48,744 nt of DNA from Acidimicrobiia bacterium (GCA_009838635.1 VXRE01000135.1:1-48744), one strand, 5' to 3'; positions 16,771-25,281 are shown, counted from the stretch's first letter. Notes: generated by a model not told the origin, from the letters alone. Numbers and translations: made by a program.

Positions 16771-18129
16771 CTACCGGTCCACATCGCCCATCACCGGGTC
16801 CAGCGACGCGATGCAGGCCACGGTGTCGGCCACCAACGAGTCCGCCATCATGATCGGAAGAGCCTGGAGGTTGGAGAAGGAGGGCGCCCGGGTGTGCATG
16901 CGCAACGGCGCGCCGCTCCCGTCGGACACCAGGTAGCAGCCCAGTTCCCCCCTCGGCGCCTCGATCGCCACATAGGTCTCCCCGGCGGGGACCTTGAACC
17001 CTTCGGTGTATATCTTGAAGTGATGGATGAGGGCCTCCATCGACTCGTCGATGCGCTGCCTCGGAGGGGGTGACACCTTGCGGTCGGTGGTCTTGTAGTC
17101 ACCGCGCGGCATGGTGTCGACCACCTGTTCGATGATGCGCAACGACTGGTGCATCTCGCCGATCCGGACCCGGTAGCGGTCGTAGACATCCCCGCGGCTC
17201 CCGGTCACCACGTCGAATTCGTAGGCTTCGATGCCCGAATAGGGCTGGGACTTGCGCAGATCCCACGGCACTCCCGCCGCCCGTAGGGTCGGGCCGGTGA
17301 CGCCGTAGGCCAGGCACTCGTCCGCCGTGATAATCCCGACTCCGCGGGTACGGCCCAACCAGATCGGGTTCTCCTTCAGGAGATCCTCGTAGTCCCGCAT
17401 GGCCAGCGGGATCCTCTCCAGGATCTCGGCCACGTCCTCCTCCCACCCGTCCGGCAGGTCGGCCGCCACGCCGCCCGGACGGATGTAGTTGTGGTTCATC
17501 CGCAGGCCGGTGGTCTTCTCGAAGAAGGCCAGGATCAGCTCCCGTTCCCGGAAGCCGTACATCATCATCGAGAGCGCGCCGATGTCCATACCGTTGGTGG
17601 CGGTGGCGACCAGGTGTGAGGACACCCGGTTCAGCTCGGTCATCAGGATCCGGATGGCCTGGGCGCGCGGGGGGATCTCCACGCCCAACAGCTTCTCTGT
17701 CGCCAGCGAGTAGCAGAGTTCGTTGTGGAGAGGCGCCAGATAGTCCATGCGGGTGACGTTGGTGCCGCCCTGGAGGAAGGTCAGGGTCTCGGCGGTCTTC
17801 TCCATACCGGTGTGGAGGTAGCCGATGATCGGCTTGACCCTACGGACGATCTCACCTTCCAACTCGATGTTGAGCCTCAACACCCCATGGGTGGACGGAT
17901 GCTGGGGCCCCATGTTGACGATCATCCGCTCGTCGTCATCGACGCTGTCGTCGACCACCCAGTCGTCGACGACGCGGGATCCCCGCTGCTCGACGCTCCT
18001 CTCGACCGTCTCGTCGCGCTCCATCTCCTGAGCGCCCTCGTCGGTCCCGGCCACCATCCACTCCGACACGTCCGGGGCTTCGGTCCCGGACACCCAGATG
18101 TCGGTGGTGGCGGTCGGCTCAGCCATCAT
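16771..18129 (-). CDS. nuoD: NADH-quinone oxidoreductase subunit D
   Basis: This 452-residue, 49-kDa-type subunit is derived from NiFe-hydrogenase and helps form the quinone site. The core starts at MIVNMGPQHPSTHGVLRL (about residue 69) and carries the conserved HPSTHG loop, GYLHTGMEKTAE, RMDYLAPLHNELCYS and the final arginine-rich quinone-site region. The first ~68 residues are an unusually acidic extension (many Asp and Glu) with no similarity I recognise. The chosen ATG at 18129 overlaps the nuoC stop by four bases like the neighbouring junctions, which argues that the extension is translated. A start at Met69 is the alternative. Confidence 0.94.
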   Translation of the reverse strand: MMAEPTATTDIWVSGTEAPDVSEWMVAGTDEGAQEMERDETVERSVEQRGSRVVDDWVVDDSVDDDERMIVNMGPQHPSTHGVLRLNIELEGEIVRRVKPIIGYLHTGMEKTAETLTFLQGGTNVTRMDYLAPLHNELCYSLATEKLLGVEIPPRAQAIRILMTELNRVSSHLVATATNGMDIGALSMMMYGFRERELILAFFEKTTGLRMNHNYIRPGGVAADLPDGWEEDVAEILERIPLAMRDYEDLLKENPIWLGRTRGVGIITADECLAYGVTGPTLRAAGVPWDLRKSQPYSGIEAYEFDVVTGSRGDVYDRYRVRIGEMHQSLRIIEQVVDTMPRGDYKTTDRKVSPPPRQRIDESMEALIHHFKIYTEGFKVPAGETYVAIEAPRGELGCYLVSDGSGAPLRMHTRAPSFSNLQALPIMMADSLVADTVACIASLDPVMGDVDR

Positions 18130-18635
18130 GTCACCCGGGGCGAGGCTTTGAACTGGACGGGGACGGCGCCCACCTCGAAGTCGCGGCGGAGGGGATGGCC
18201 CATCCAGTCGTCGGGCATCAGGATGCGGGTGAGATCGGGATGGCCGGCGAAGCGGATGCCGAACATGTCGTACGCCTCACGCTCGAGGAAGTTGGCGCCG
18301 GGATAGACCGGAACCAGGGACGGCACTTCGGGATCACCTTCCGGGACCGGCACGAGTATGCGGAGGCGGCGGTTGTGCTGCACGGACAGCAGGTTGACCA
18401 CCACCTCGAACCGGACCCTCCGCTTTCCCAGATAATCGACGACGGTGATGTCCGAACACATCTCGAATCCGTGGTCGCGGGCGGCCCCGGCGAGCCTGGC
18501 CAGATCCTCGGCCGGCACGCGGATGACATGATCGCCCACGGAGTGGCCGGCCTCGGCGGAGGGAACCGCTTCGCTGAGGCTCGCCAACACCTCGTCGGCG
18601 GCGGCTGGAGGACCGGGCGAGCTGTCGCCGGACAT
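18126..18635 (-). CDS. nuoC: NADH-quinone oxidoreductase subunit C
   Basis: This 169-residue, 30-kDa-type peripheral subunit of complex I packs against NuoD. Start ATG 18635 ([17 protein letters not shown]) shares one base with the nuoB stop. The longer open frame upstream is shadow. Diagnostic C-terminal motif: VYPGANFLEREAYDMFGIRF, followed by HPDLTRILMPDDWMGHPLRR. It is separate from NuoD rather than fused as in E. coli. The N-terminal ~25 residues are low-complexity. Confidence 0.95.
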   Translation of the reverse strand: MSGDSSPGPPAAADEVLASLSEAVPSAEAGHSVGDHVIRVPAEDLARLAGAARDHGFEMCSDITVVDYLGKRRVRFEVVVNLLSVQHNRRLRILVPVPEGDPEVPSLVPVYPGANFLEREAYDMFGIRFAGHPDLTRILMPDDWMGHPLRRDFEVGAVPVQFKASPRVT

Positions 18636-19105
18636 CAACGAGCCAACTCCCCCGACACCACCTTGTCCTGCAGGGTGAGTATCCCGTGCATCAGCGACTG
18701 GGGGCCCGGCGGGCATCCCGGTACGTACACGTCGACGGGGACGATCTGATCGACGCCCTGCACCAGGGCATAGTTGTTGAACATGCCTCCGGTCGAGGCG
18801 CAGGCGCCCATCGAGATCACCCATTTGGGATCCGCCATCTGGTCGTACACCTGGCGCAGGACCGGGGCCATCTTCTGGGACACGCGGCCGGCCACCACCA
18901 TCAGGTCGGCCTGGCGGGGAGACGCCCGGAACACCTCCATGCCGAATCGGGCCAGGTCGTTGTGGGCGGTGCCGGTGGCCATCATCTCGATGGCGCAGCA
19001 GGCCAGGCCGAACGTGGCGGGCCACATCGACTGCTGCTGAGACCACCGGATGGCCTTCCCCAGAGTGGTGGTCAGGAGCTGCGGAGGAGCGGTCAGTTGA
19101 GCCAT
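18635..19105 (-). CDS. nuoB: NADH-quinone oxidoreductase subunit B
   Basis: This 156-residue subunit carries the terminal [4Fe-4S] cluster N2, which passes electrons to quinone. The cluster ligands are visible as the tandem cysteines in [11 protein letters not shown], the cysteine in [13 protein letters not shown] and the cysteine in [11 protein letters not shown]. The start is ATG 19105, whose A-T-G overlaps the nuoA stop. The frame is open further upstream, but that region is nuoA in another frame. Confidence 0.96.
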   Translation of the reverse strand: MAQLTAPPQLLTTTLGKAIRWSQQQSMWPATFGLACCAIEMMATGTAHNDLARFGMEVFRASPRQADLMVVAGRVSQKMAPVLRQVYDQMADPKWVISMGACASTGGMFNNYALVQGVDQIVPVDVYVPGCPPGPQSLMHGILTLQDKVVSGELAR

Positions 19106-19524
19106 CAGGCCGCCGGCTCGCCCGCCGGGGCATCCGCGGACGGCCGGTACCGGGCGCGCCGCGACACGTTCCAGTCCAGCGCGCCGCGCTTCCACACGTA
19201 GCCGAGGGTCTCGACTATCAGCAGGGTGAAGATGGCGATCGCGGCCACCCCGCCCCAGCCCAGCGTCCCGAACACCGACGCCCAGGCGAACAGGAAGATT
19301 ATCTCGACATCGAAGATGACGAAGAGGATGGCTACGAGGTAGAACTTGACCGGGAAGCGCTGGATCGGCTCGGCCTCGGTGACGATGCCGCACTCGTAGG
19401 GCTCAAGCTTCTCAGCAGTCGGACGCTTGTACGAGATGAGGTAGGAAACGATCAGTGACACGCCGGCGAACAGCAGCGCCAGCACCAGCATGAGTGCTAT
19501 TGGGAGATAATCGGAAAGATCCAC
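19105..19524 (-). CDS. nuoA: NADH-quinone oxidoreductase subunit A
   Basis: This 139-residue, three-helix membrane subunit is the first gene of the operon. The start is GTG 19524 ([20 protein letters not shown]), with GGAGG just upstream. An ATG at 19587 in the same frame is rejected because it would lie upstream of the promoter at 19545-19573. Conserved core: [31 protein letters not shown] (with the charged loop and helix-2 acidic residues) and [14 protein letters not shown] near the end. A C-terminal Ala/Pro tail follows. Confidence 0.94.
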   Translation of the reverse strand: MDLSDYLPIALMLVLALLFAGVSLIVSYLISYKRPTAEKLEPYECGIVTEAEPIQRFPVKFYLVAILFVIFDVEIIFLFAWASVFGTLGWGGVAAIAIFTLLIVETLGYVWKRGALDWNVSRRARYRPSADAPAGEPAA

Positions 19525-19544
19525 GCCACCTCCGCGAGAAGCCA

Positions 19545-19573
19545 ATCCTACGAACAGCCGCGATGATCGCCAA
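19545..19573 (-). promoter_or_regulatory. Promoter of the nuo operon
   Basis: Read on the minus strand, TTGGCG (19573-19568) and TAGGAT (19550-19545) are separated by exactly 17 bases. This places the transcription start about a dozen bases before the nuoA GGAGG and GTG. It fits a sigma-70-type housekeeping promoter for the whole nuoA-N run. Confidence 0.6.
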
Positions 19574-19713
19574 AACGGAGCCGCCATACCGCAGCCGAGC
19601 GAACGGCCGACGCTCCGCAGCGGTGACCTGGTGGCGTCCGATGCCCGTCCGTGTCATCCGGGAACATGGAGAACCGGCTCAAATACCGGGTTCTGTCACA
19701 GCCTCGTGGCACG

Positions 19714-20064
19714 ATGGTGATGATGTGCGGTACCCATGACACCACCCCGGTGATCCGCCACGGCGTGGCGGTCGCCACCTGCCGGAAATGCGGGACGGTG
19801 ACCTTCCGCAACCGGGACTCCTTCGGGGGCATGGCGGCGCTCTTCGCCGACTACCGCCTGGTCGGCCGGGTGGAGGCGATCGGCGCTCCGGCCGGCGAGG
19901 TCATGGCCTTCCGGCCCCCCGACTCCTCCGACCGATCCACTATGGACGCCATACCGCCGCACCGCTGGTTCAGGGCGAACGAGCACCTGTGGGTGTGCCA
20001 GGACGGCTCGGTCCTGCTTCTCGCCCACCGTTTCCCGCTGGTGTCCCGAATGCTGGGGGCCTGA
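19714..20064 (+). CDS. Small unrecognised protein with N-terminal cysteines
   Basis: I do not recognise a family. From ATG 19714 the product is about 116 residues; in-frame ATGs at 19651, 19720 and 19723 are alternatives. I trust the reading frame because the third codon positions are almost all G or C from about 19723 to the stop, as in neighbouring genes, and much less so before that. The first 30 residues contain MCGTHD and TCRKCGT, which could form a small zinc site. The rest has a mixed alpha/beta look (HRWFRANEHLWVCQDGSVLL). It diverges from nuoA and converges on the ABC exporter, whose 3' end overlaps it by about 95 bases. Confidence 0.5.
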   Translation: MVMMCGTHDTTPVIRHGVAVATCRKCGTVTFRNRDSFGGMAALFADYRLVGRVEAIGAPAGEVMAFRPPDSSDRSTMDAIPPHRWFRANEHLWVCQDGSVLLLAHRFPLVSRMLGA

Positions 20065-21925
20065 CCCGCTCTCCCGATCCCTTGCCGCGGAACTGGGTGC
20101 GGTACATCCGGGCGTAGAGGCCGTCCTTCTCCAGCAGGACCTCGTGGGTGCCCTGCTCGACCAACCGGCCACCGTCGAGCACCAGGATCCGGTCGGCGGC
20201 GCGGATCGTCGACAGGCGGTGGGCGATGACGAGCGAGGTGCGGCCCACCATCACCCGCTCCAGAGCCTCCTGGATCAGGGCCTCGGACTCCGAGTCGAGA
20301 TGAGCGGTGGCCTCGTCGAGGATGAGGATGCGCGGGTCCTCGAGTATCGCCCTTGCCAGGGCGATCCGTTGCTTCTCCCCGCCGGAGAGGCGGTAGCCCC
20401 GCTCCCCCACGACCGTCTCGTAGCCATCCGGCAAGCCGGCCACGAAGTCGTGGATGTTGGCGGCCCGGGCTGCCGTTACGAGTTCTTCCTCCGTGGCGTC
20501 CGGCTTGGCATACCTCAGGTTGGCTGCGATCGAGTCGTGGAACAGGAAGGTCTCCTGGGTGACCACGCCCACGGAGCGCTCAAGCGACTCGGTGGTGGCG
20601 TCCCGGACATCCACCCCGTCGATCCGCACCGATCCCCGGCTCACGTCGTACAGCCTGGGGATGAGGTAGCTCACCGTGGTCTTTCCGGCCCCCGACGGCC
20701 CGACCAGCGCCGCAACCTCGCCCGCCTCGATCCGGAAGTCGGCATCCTCCAGCGCCCAGCGCCGGGTGGGAGACGGCGGGGACGGGGATGGCTCGTCCGG
20801 CCCGCCGGATCCGGCTATGGCCGTCAACCCGGCCGCTTCGGTCTGCGCGTAGCGGAAGTACACCTCGTCGAACTCCACCGTCCCGCTCACGGGCCGGAGG
20901 TCGGTGGCGTCCTGACGCTCCACTATCTCCTGGCGGAGGTCCAGCACCTCGAAGACCCGCTCGAACGAGACCAGGGAGGTGGCGAACTCCACCCGGGCGT
21001 TGGACATGGCCGACAGCGGCCCGTAGAGCTGTACCAGGAGGGTCGAGAACATGATGACCGTGCCCAGGCTCATGGTGCCCTGGATGACCAGGTAACCGCC
21101 CACCCAGAACACGGCGGCGGTGCCGATGGCGCCGACCAACCCGAGGGCGGCGAAGAACCATCTTCCCACCACCGCGGACCGGACGCCGAGGTCGCGGACC
21201 ATGCGGGCCTCGGCGGAGAAGCGGGCCATCTCCTGGTTGCGGCGGCCGAACAGCTTGACCAGCAAGGCCCCGCTCACGTTGAAGGTCTCGTTGAGGATGG
21301 TCGACATCACCCCGTTGTGCCGCATCTGGCGCCGGGTGATGGCGCGGAGCATCTGCCCGACCCGGCGGGCCGGATAGACGAACAGCGGCAGCGCGGCCAC
21401 AGCCAGGAGGGTGAGGCGCCACTCCGCCTGGATCATCACCGCCAGGATGGCCACCACTGAGACCACGTTCGACACGATGGTGACGAAGGTGCCGGTGATG
21501 GCGGTCTGGGCGCCGACCACGTCGTTGTTGAGGCGGGACACCAGCTCTCCGGTCTTGGTCTCGGTGAAGAACCGAAGCGACATGCCCTGCAGGTGGGTGT
21601 ACAGGGCCCGCCGCAGGTCGTAGATGATCCCCTCCCCCGCCTTGGCGCTCATCCACCGCTGGAGCGCGCCCACCGACACGCTGATGAGCGGCACGACCAC
21701 CATGGCGCCACCCAGCAGGGTCAGCCGCCGCACATCGGCGGCCGGGATGGCGTTGTCGACCAGGTCGCGGATCAGGAGCGGCGGCACCACCGTAAGGCCC
21801 GATACCAGGAGGATGGTGACCAGGACCCCGGCCAGCAACATCCGGTAGGGCTGACCGTAGGCGAAGACCCGTCGTAGTAACGCCCGATCGATCTCGGGAC
21901 CGCGCTGGTCCCGGTCGTGGCGCAC
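19970..21925 (-). CDS. ABC exporter, fused membrane and ATPase domains (multidrug/lipid type)
   Basis: This is a 651-residue half-transporter. Residues ~15-320 hold six membrane helices with the type-1 exporter core (for example RRALYTHLQGMSLRFFTETKTGELVSRL, split around position 100). The ATPase follows with Walker A GPSGAGKTT, the Q-loop GVVTQETFLFHDS, signature LSGGEKQR, Walker B ILILDEATAHLD and the switch histidine in VIAHRLSTIRAAD. An unusual Gly/Ser/Pro-rich insert precedes Walker A (GSGGPDEPSPSPPSPTRR). The annotated start is GTG 21925, but the frame continues in-phase through FHDFGGGWWSYV, a sequence typical of the N-terminus of this family, up to an ATC at 21961 that has AGGAGG 5 bases upstream. 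The last ~35 residues are low-complexity. The substrate is unknown. Confidence 0.9.
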   Translation of the reverse strand: MRHDRDQRGPEIDRALLRRVFAYGQPYRMLLAGVLVTILLVSGLTVVPPLLIRDLVDNAIPAADVRRLTLLGGAMVVVPLISVSVGALQRWMSAKAGEGIIYDLRRALYTHLQGMSLRFFTETKTGELVSRLNNDVVGAQTAITGTFVTIVSNVVSVVAILAVMIQAEWRLTLLAVAALPLFVYPARRVGQMLRAITRRQMRHNGVMSTILNETFNVSGALLVKLFGRRNQEMARFSAEARMVRDLGVRSAVVGRWFFAALGLVGAIGTAAVFWVGGYLVIQGTMSLGTVIMFSTLLVQLYGPLSAMSNARVEFATSLVSFERVFEVLDLRQEIVERQDATDLRPVSGTVEFDEVYFRYAQTEAAGLTAIAGSGGPDEPSPSPPSPTRRWALEDADFRIEAGEVAALVGPSGAGKTTVSYLIPRLYDVSRGSVRIDGVDVRDATTESLERSVGVVTQETFLFHDSIAANLRYAKPDATEEELVTAARAANIHDFVAGLPDGYETVVGERGYRLSGGEKQRIALARAILEDPRILILDEATAHLDSESEALIQEALERVMVGRTSLVIAHRLSTIRAADRILVLDGGRLVEQGTHEVLLEKDGLYARMYRTQFRGKGSGERVRPPAFGTPAGNGGREAGPSRPGTPTGARSP

Positions 21926-22071
21926 GTACGACCACCATCCCCCACCGAAGTCGTGAAAGATCGGGACCTCCTGCTGTACACGTCGATCTTAAGAGCGACG
22001 CCGATCTAACGTGCTGAGCCGCTCACTTCCCCCCTCGGCTATTCGTACCAGCTACACGGCAGCCGGCGGGG

Positions 22072-22485
22072 TCAGGCGCGGGCGTCGATGACCCGCAAGG
22101 GGCCGTTCCAGTCAATCACTTCCCGGTCCATCGTGATGAGGTCGCATCCGGCGAGTATCGCTGTGGCGACGATCATGCGGTCGGCGGGGTCGCGGCCTGC
22201 ATATCCCTCTCCGGACAATCGCCCGGCGCGCATGGCCATACGTGCGTCCAGCGGGATCACCCGGATTCCGTTCTGAATGACATACCGGTACAACTCTTCG
22301 GCGTCAACGCTGATTCTGCCTCTCTCTGCGAGCGTGGCGACTTCCAAGAAGGTTATGGAACTGAGGGCTGCCTCTCCATTAGCGGCGGCGGCGTCGATCA
22401 GCGTTGTTGCCGCCCGGCTCACCTCGTGCTTACGATGCTGGTCCGATCGGAGGACAACGTTGGTGTCCAGCAGCAGGGCCGGCAT
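22072..22485 (-). CDS. PIN-domain ribonuclease toxin (VapC family)
   Basis: This 137-residue protein has the PIN fold. The acidic active-site residues are in place: Asp7 (LLLDTNVV), Glu48 (TFLEVA), Asp99 (GRDPADRMI) and Asp120 (LITMDREV). VapC toxins are Mg-dependent endoribonucleases that usually cut tRNA or rRNA. The ATG shares its last base with the stop of the upstream antitoxin gene, the usual toxin-antitoxin layout. It is the last gene of a two-gene unit. Confidence 0.88.
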   Translation of the reverse strand: MPALLLDTNVVLRSDQHRKHEVSRAATTLIDAAAANGEAALSSITFLEVATLAERGRISVDAEELYRYVIQNGIRVIPLDARMAMRAGRLSGEGYAGRDPADRMIVATAILAGCDLITMDREVIDWNGPLRVIDARA

Positions 22486-22772
22486 CAGCCGGTCACCTCA
22501 TTGGTGGGGCACCAATCGGCACCCCATTCTGCTTCGCCGATGTTGTCGATATCTGCGCCCGGCTCTACTTTGATGATCTCACCAAGCCGGTCCCAAAACC
22601 TCGTGGGCTGCTTCGGGCAGGGCGTTATCGAGGCCACCGGACGTCCGTTCTTTGTGACGGTGATGGGGTTGCCGGTTTCCTCTACTTGGTCCAAGATTCG
22701 AGAGCAGTTCGCCCGAAACTCCGAGAATGGGATCGAATCGGGCACCGCTGAGGACTTGGCGGCGGTTGACAC
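22485..22772 (-). CDS. Phd/YefM-type antitoxin
   Basis: This 95-residue protein has the N-terminal DNA-binding fold of the Phd/YefM group: IPFSEFRANCSRILDQVEET, then NPITVTKNGRPVASITP. The C-terminal half is acidic and Trp-rich and would wrap the toxin. The start is GTG 22772, preceded by GGGAGG at good spacing. The product should neutralise the PIN toxin and repress their shared promoter. A 7-base direct repeat just upstream is a likely operator. Confidence 0.88.
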   Translation of the reverse strand: MSTAAKSSAVPDSIPFSEFRANCSRILDQVEETGNPITVTKNGRPVASITPCPKQPTRFWDRLGEIIKVEPGADIDNIGEAEWGADWCPTNEVTG

Positions 22773-22792
22773 GGGACGCCTCCCTGCTGATC

Positions 22793-22814
22793 TGTACTAC
22801 TCGATTGTACTATA
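22793..22814 (-). promoter_or_regulatory. Toxin-antitoxin promoter/operator with direct repeats
   Basis: On the plus strand TGTACTA occurs at 22793-22799 and again at 22806-22812, a 13-base period. On the minus strand this overlaps two -10-like hexamers, TATAGT and TACAAT. The layout fits autorepression by the antitoxin. No good -35 is visible. Confidence 0.45.
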
Positions 22815-22823
22815 TCGCCAGGG

Positions 22824-22898
22824 TCGGGCTAGCCGGATTCGAACCGGCGGCCTCCTGCTCCCAAAGCAGGCGCGCTGACCGAACTGCGCCACAGCTCC
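22824..22898 (-). tRNA. tRNA-Pro (anticodon UGG), acceptor stem mismatched
   Basis: On the minus strand the D-arm (GCGC/GCGC), anticodon arm (CCTGC-TTTGGGA-GCAGG, anticodon TGG), variable loop and T-arm (GCCGG-TTCGAAT-CCGGC) are all perfect. G72 and A73, which are proline identity elements, are kept on the 3' side. The acceptor 5' strand is GGAGCTG while the 3' strand is TAGCCCG, leaving mismatches at 1-72 (G-G) and 3-70 (A-C). A normal copy would begin CGGGCT. CCA is not encoded (CCC instead). It may be a functional variant, a decayed copy or an integration scar. Confidence 0.7.
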
Positions 22899-23022
22899 TC
22901 AAGTCCATCAGGGCCCAGAACCGGGTCGGCTCAGCGCCGCCTTCGAAGTGTCGTCACTTGAATAACCAGCGAGGGCATCGCTCCGGTCGCGGCTTTCGGT
23001 CGGACCGCATCGGGTCCCGTCA

Positions 23023-25281
23023 CTACTGTTCGGCGAGTGCGGCCTCGAGGATCTTGGCTCTGTCCAGGCTACCCTGTTCCCCGACGGTGACGGAGACTCT
23101 GTCTATCCGGCCGGTGAAGGCGAAGGGGGCTTCGTAGTCCGGGCAGACCGACAGGCCTCTGTCCAAGCCGCAGTTGAGACTGCCGTGGGCGGGGAAGACC
23201 CAGGGGATGGTCATGCCGATGCGTCCCTTGACGGGTTCGGCCTCCCCGACGATCAACCGCACGTTGCCTCGATGGTCCGCTTCTCTCCTGTAGATGACCG
23301 ACACCCTCACCGGGCCATCGCCCTCCGGCAGTGGGGCGGTCACCCGGTATTCCCGAAGGCCGCACAGGTTGTAGACGAAACGCACCTCGCCGTCCTTGAC
23401 GAAGAGGGTATAGCCGCCGAATCGGTTGCCGTGGGCGAATATGACGCCCTCGGTCAGTCCAGAGGGACAGGGAGAAACCGTGGTGACGATGTCAAAGTCC
23501 CGGTTGAGGGTGTTGACCGCTCCCCGCGCGAAGACTGGTTGGGTGTTGGGCAGGTACTCGAACGTGTCCCGGTCGGGGCCGACCGAGGGCCGGGGATCGG
23601 GCCAGCGCTCGTGACCGCGGTCGTCGATGGGGAGAACGTTGTACCGGCCGGCCTCCACCCACCATCGGTCAACCAGGTCCTGGACCATGTCAGGATGCTC
23701 AGCGGACAGATCGGTGGTCTCGTTGGGGTCGGCCTCCATGTCGTAGAGGAACCAGCGGTCCTGGTCGAAGTCGCCCCGGCTGCTCATGGGAGGATGATCG
23801 GCCACCGCTTTCCAGCCGTCGTAGTAGATGGCGCGATGTCCCAGCATCTCGTAGTACTGCACCAGCTTGCGGGACCGGGCGTCGGGCTCCAGGACGCTGT
23901 ACCACATGCTCACGCCCTCGATCTCGGATTGGGGTACGCCATCGATACTTGACGGAGGCTCGATGTCCAGTGCCTCGAGGATGGTGGGCATCACGTCGGT
24001 CACGTGGTGGTACTGGCGCCGGATCTGACCGGCGGTCCGGATCCGGTCCGGCCACCGGACGATGAAGGGATCGGCGATCCCACCCTGCCATACGGACCGC
24101 TTCCACTCCCGGAATGGCGTGTTGCCGGCCATCGACCAGCCCCGCGGGTAGTGATTCATGTAGCCGGGCCCGCCGATCCGCTCGATGTGTTCCAGGAGCT
24201 CGGGGAACTCCGGGAACAAGGCGTTGTACATGGCGTACTCGTTGATGATCCCGTGCTCCTGGCCCTCGAGGCTGGCGCCGTTGTCGGACAGGAACACGAT
24301 CATCGTGTCGTCAAGGCGGCCGATGCGACGCAGGAACTCCACCACCCGCCCGATCTGGCGGTCGGTGTGGGTGATGAAGCCGGCGTAGACCTCCTGCATA
24401 CGCGTGTACAGTCGTCTGTGGTCGTCCGACAGCGTATCCCAGGCCGCCACTCCCCAGTTTCGCTCGGGGAGCTCCACCGACTCCGCCATCAGCCCCAGCT
24501 CCTTCTGGCGGTCCAGCACCCGCTGCCGTTCCACGTCCCAGCCTTCGTCGAAGACACCCCGGTAGGCGTCGGCGTACTCCAGCGGTACGTGGTGCGGAGA
24601 GTGGCCCGCTCCGTAGGCCAGGTAAAGGAAGAACGGCTTGGCGGGGTTGGCCGAGTGGGCGCCCGCCAAGTAGTCGATCGCCCGGTCGGTCAGGTCGACG
24701 CTCAGGTGGTAGCCGTTTCCGCCGGGACGGTCGACGAACTGGTTGTCCTGGGCGAGGGCGCCCGGGTGCCAGTGGTCGATCATCCCCATCAGGAACCCGT
24801 AGAAACGCTCGAAGCCCCGCCCTAGGGGCCAGCGGTCGAACGGGCCGGCCGCGGTCTGCTCGTAGTCAGGGGTCAGGTGCCACTTGCCCACCGCGAAGGT
24901 GTTGTATCCGCGATCCCGCAGGATCTCCGAGAGCATCCCGTGCGTGGGGGGCATCACCGCGTTGTGGCCTGGATATCCCAAGGCGAGCTGCGGGATGCTG
25001 GCCATGCCGCAGCTGTGGTGGTTCCGCCCGGTCAGCAACGCCGCCCGCGTCGGTGAGCACAAGGCGGTGGTGTGGAAAGCCGAGTAGCGGATCCCGTCGG
25101 CCGCCAGCGCGTCAATGTTGGGCGTGCGGATCGACGACCCGTAGCACCCGATCTGCCCGAAGCCGACGTCGTCCAGGAGGATCACCACCACGTTGGTCCG
25201 GCCGTCGGCAACGGGCGAGGATTGCGGCCAGCGGACCTCAGACTCTTCTCTCGTCTTTCCGATTCTCTGAGGACCGCCCAT
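23023..25281 (-). CDS. Type I sulfatase (formylglycine-dependent), long AtsD-like form
   Basis: This 752-residue enzyme hydrolyses sulfate esters. The maturation motif is CSPTRAALLTGR with Cys75 as the predicted formylglycine. Metal and active-site residues are present: ILLDDVGFG, GKWHLTP, the histidine in GAGHSPHH, FLSDNGAS and the lysine in REWKRSVWQGG. The last ~170 residues (from about residue 580) form a beta-rich C-terminal domain typical of the long actinobacterial sulfatases. Start ATG 25281 follows GGAG at good spacing; a TTG 12 bases upstream is less likely. No signal peptide is evident, so it probably acts in the cytosol. It follows the transporter ATPase gene by 39 bases, so it is probably the last gene of the uptake operon. 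The substrate is unknown. Confidence 0.93.
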   Translation of the reverse strand: MGGPQRIGKTREESEVRWPQSSPVADGRTNVVVILLDDVGFGQIGCYGSSIRTPNIDALAADGIRYSAFHTTALCSPTRAALLTGRNHHSCGMASIPQLALGYPGHNAVMPPTHGMLSEILRDRGYNTFAVGKWHLTPDYEQTAAGPFDRWPLGRGFERFYGFLMGMIDHWHPGALAQDNQFVDRPGGNGYHLSVDLTDRAIDYLAGAHSANPAKPFFLYLAYGAGHSPHHVPLEYADAYRGVFDEGWDVERQRVLDRQKELGLMAESVELPERNWGVAAWDTLSDDHRRLYTRMQEVYAGFITHTDRQIGRVVEFLRRIGRLDDTMIVFLSDNGASLEGQEHGIINEYAMYNALFPEFPELLEHIERIGGPGYMNHYPRGWSMAGNTPFREWKRSVWQGGIADPFIVRWPDRIRTAGQIRRQYHHVTDVMPTILEALDIEPPSSIDGVPQSEIEGVSMWYSVLEPDARSRKLVQYYEMLGHRAIYYDGWKAVADHPPMSSRGDFDQDRWFLYDMEADPNETTDLSAEHPDMVQDLVDRWWVEAGRYNVLPIDDRGHERWPDPRPSVGPDRDTFEYLPNTQPVFARGAVNTLNRDFDIVTTVSPCPSGLTEGVIFAHGNRFGGYTLFVKDGEVRFVYNLCGLREYRVTAPLPEGDGPVRVSVIYRREADHRGNVRLIVGEAEPVKGRIGMTIPWVFPAHGSLNCGLDRGLSVCPDYEAPFAFTGRIDRVSVTVGEQGSLDRAKILEAALAEQ

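Noticed and set aside
22942-22963. Near-palindrome TTCGAAGTG-TCGT-CACTTGAA upstream of the tRNA
   Set aside because: Arms of only five perfect bases in a short gap. It could be chance, and no adjacent gene is obviously controlled by it.
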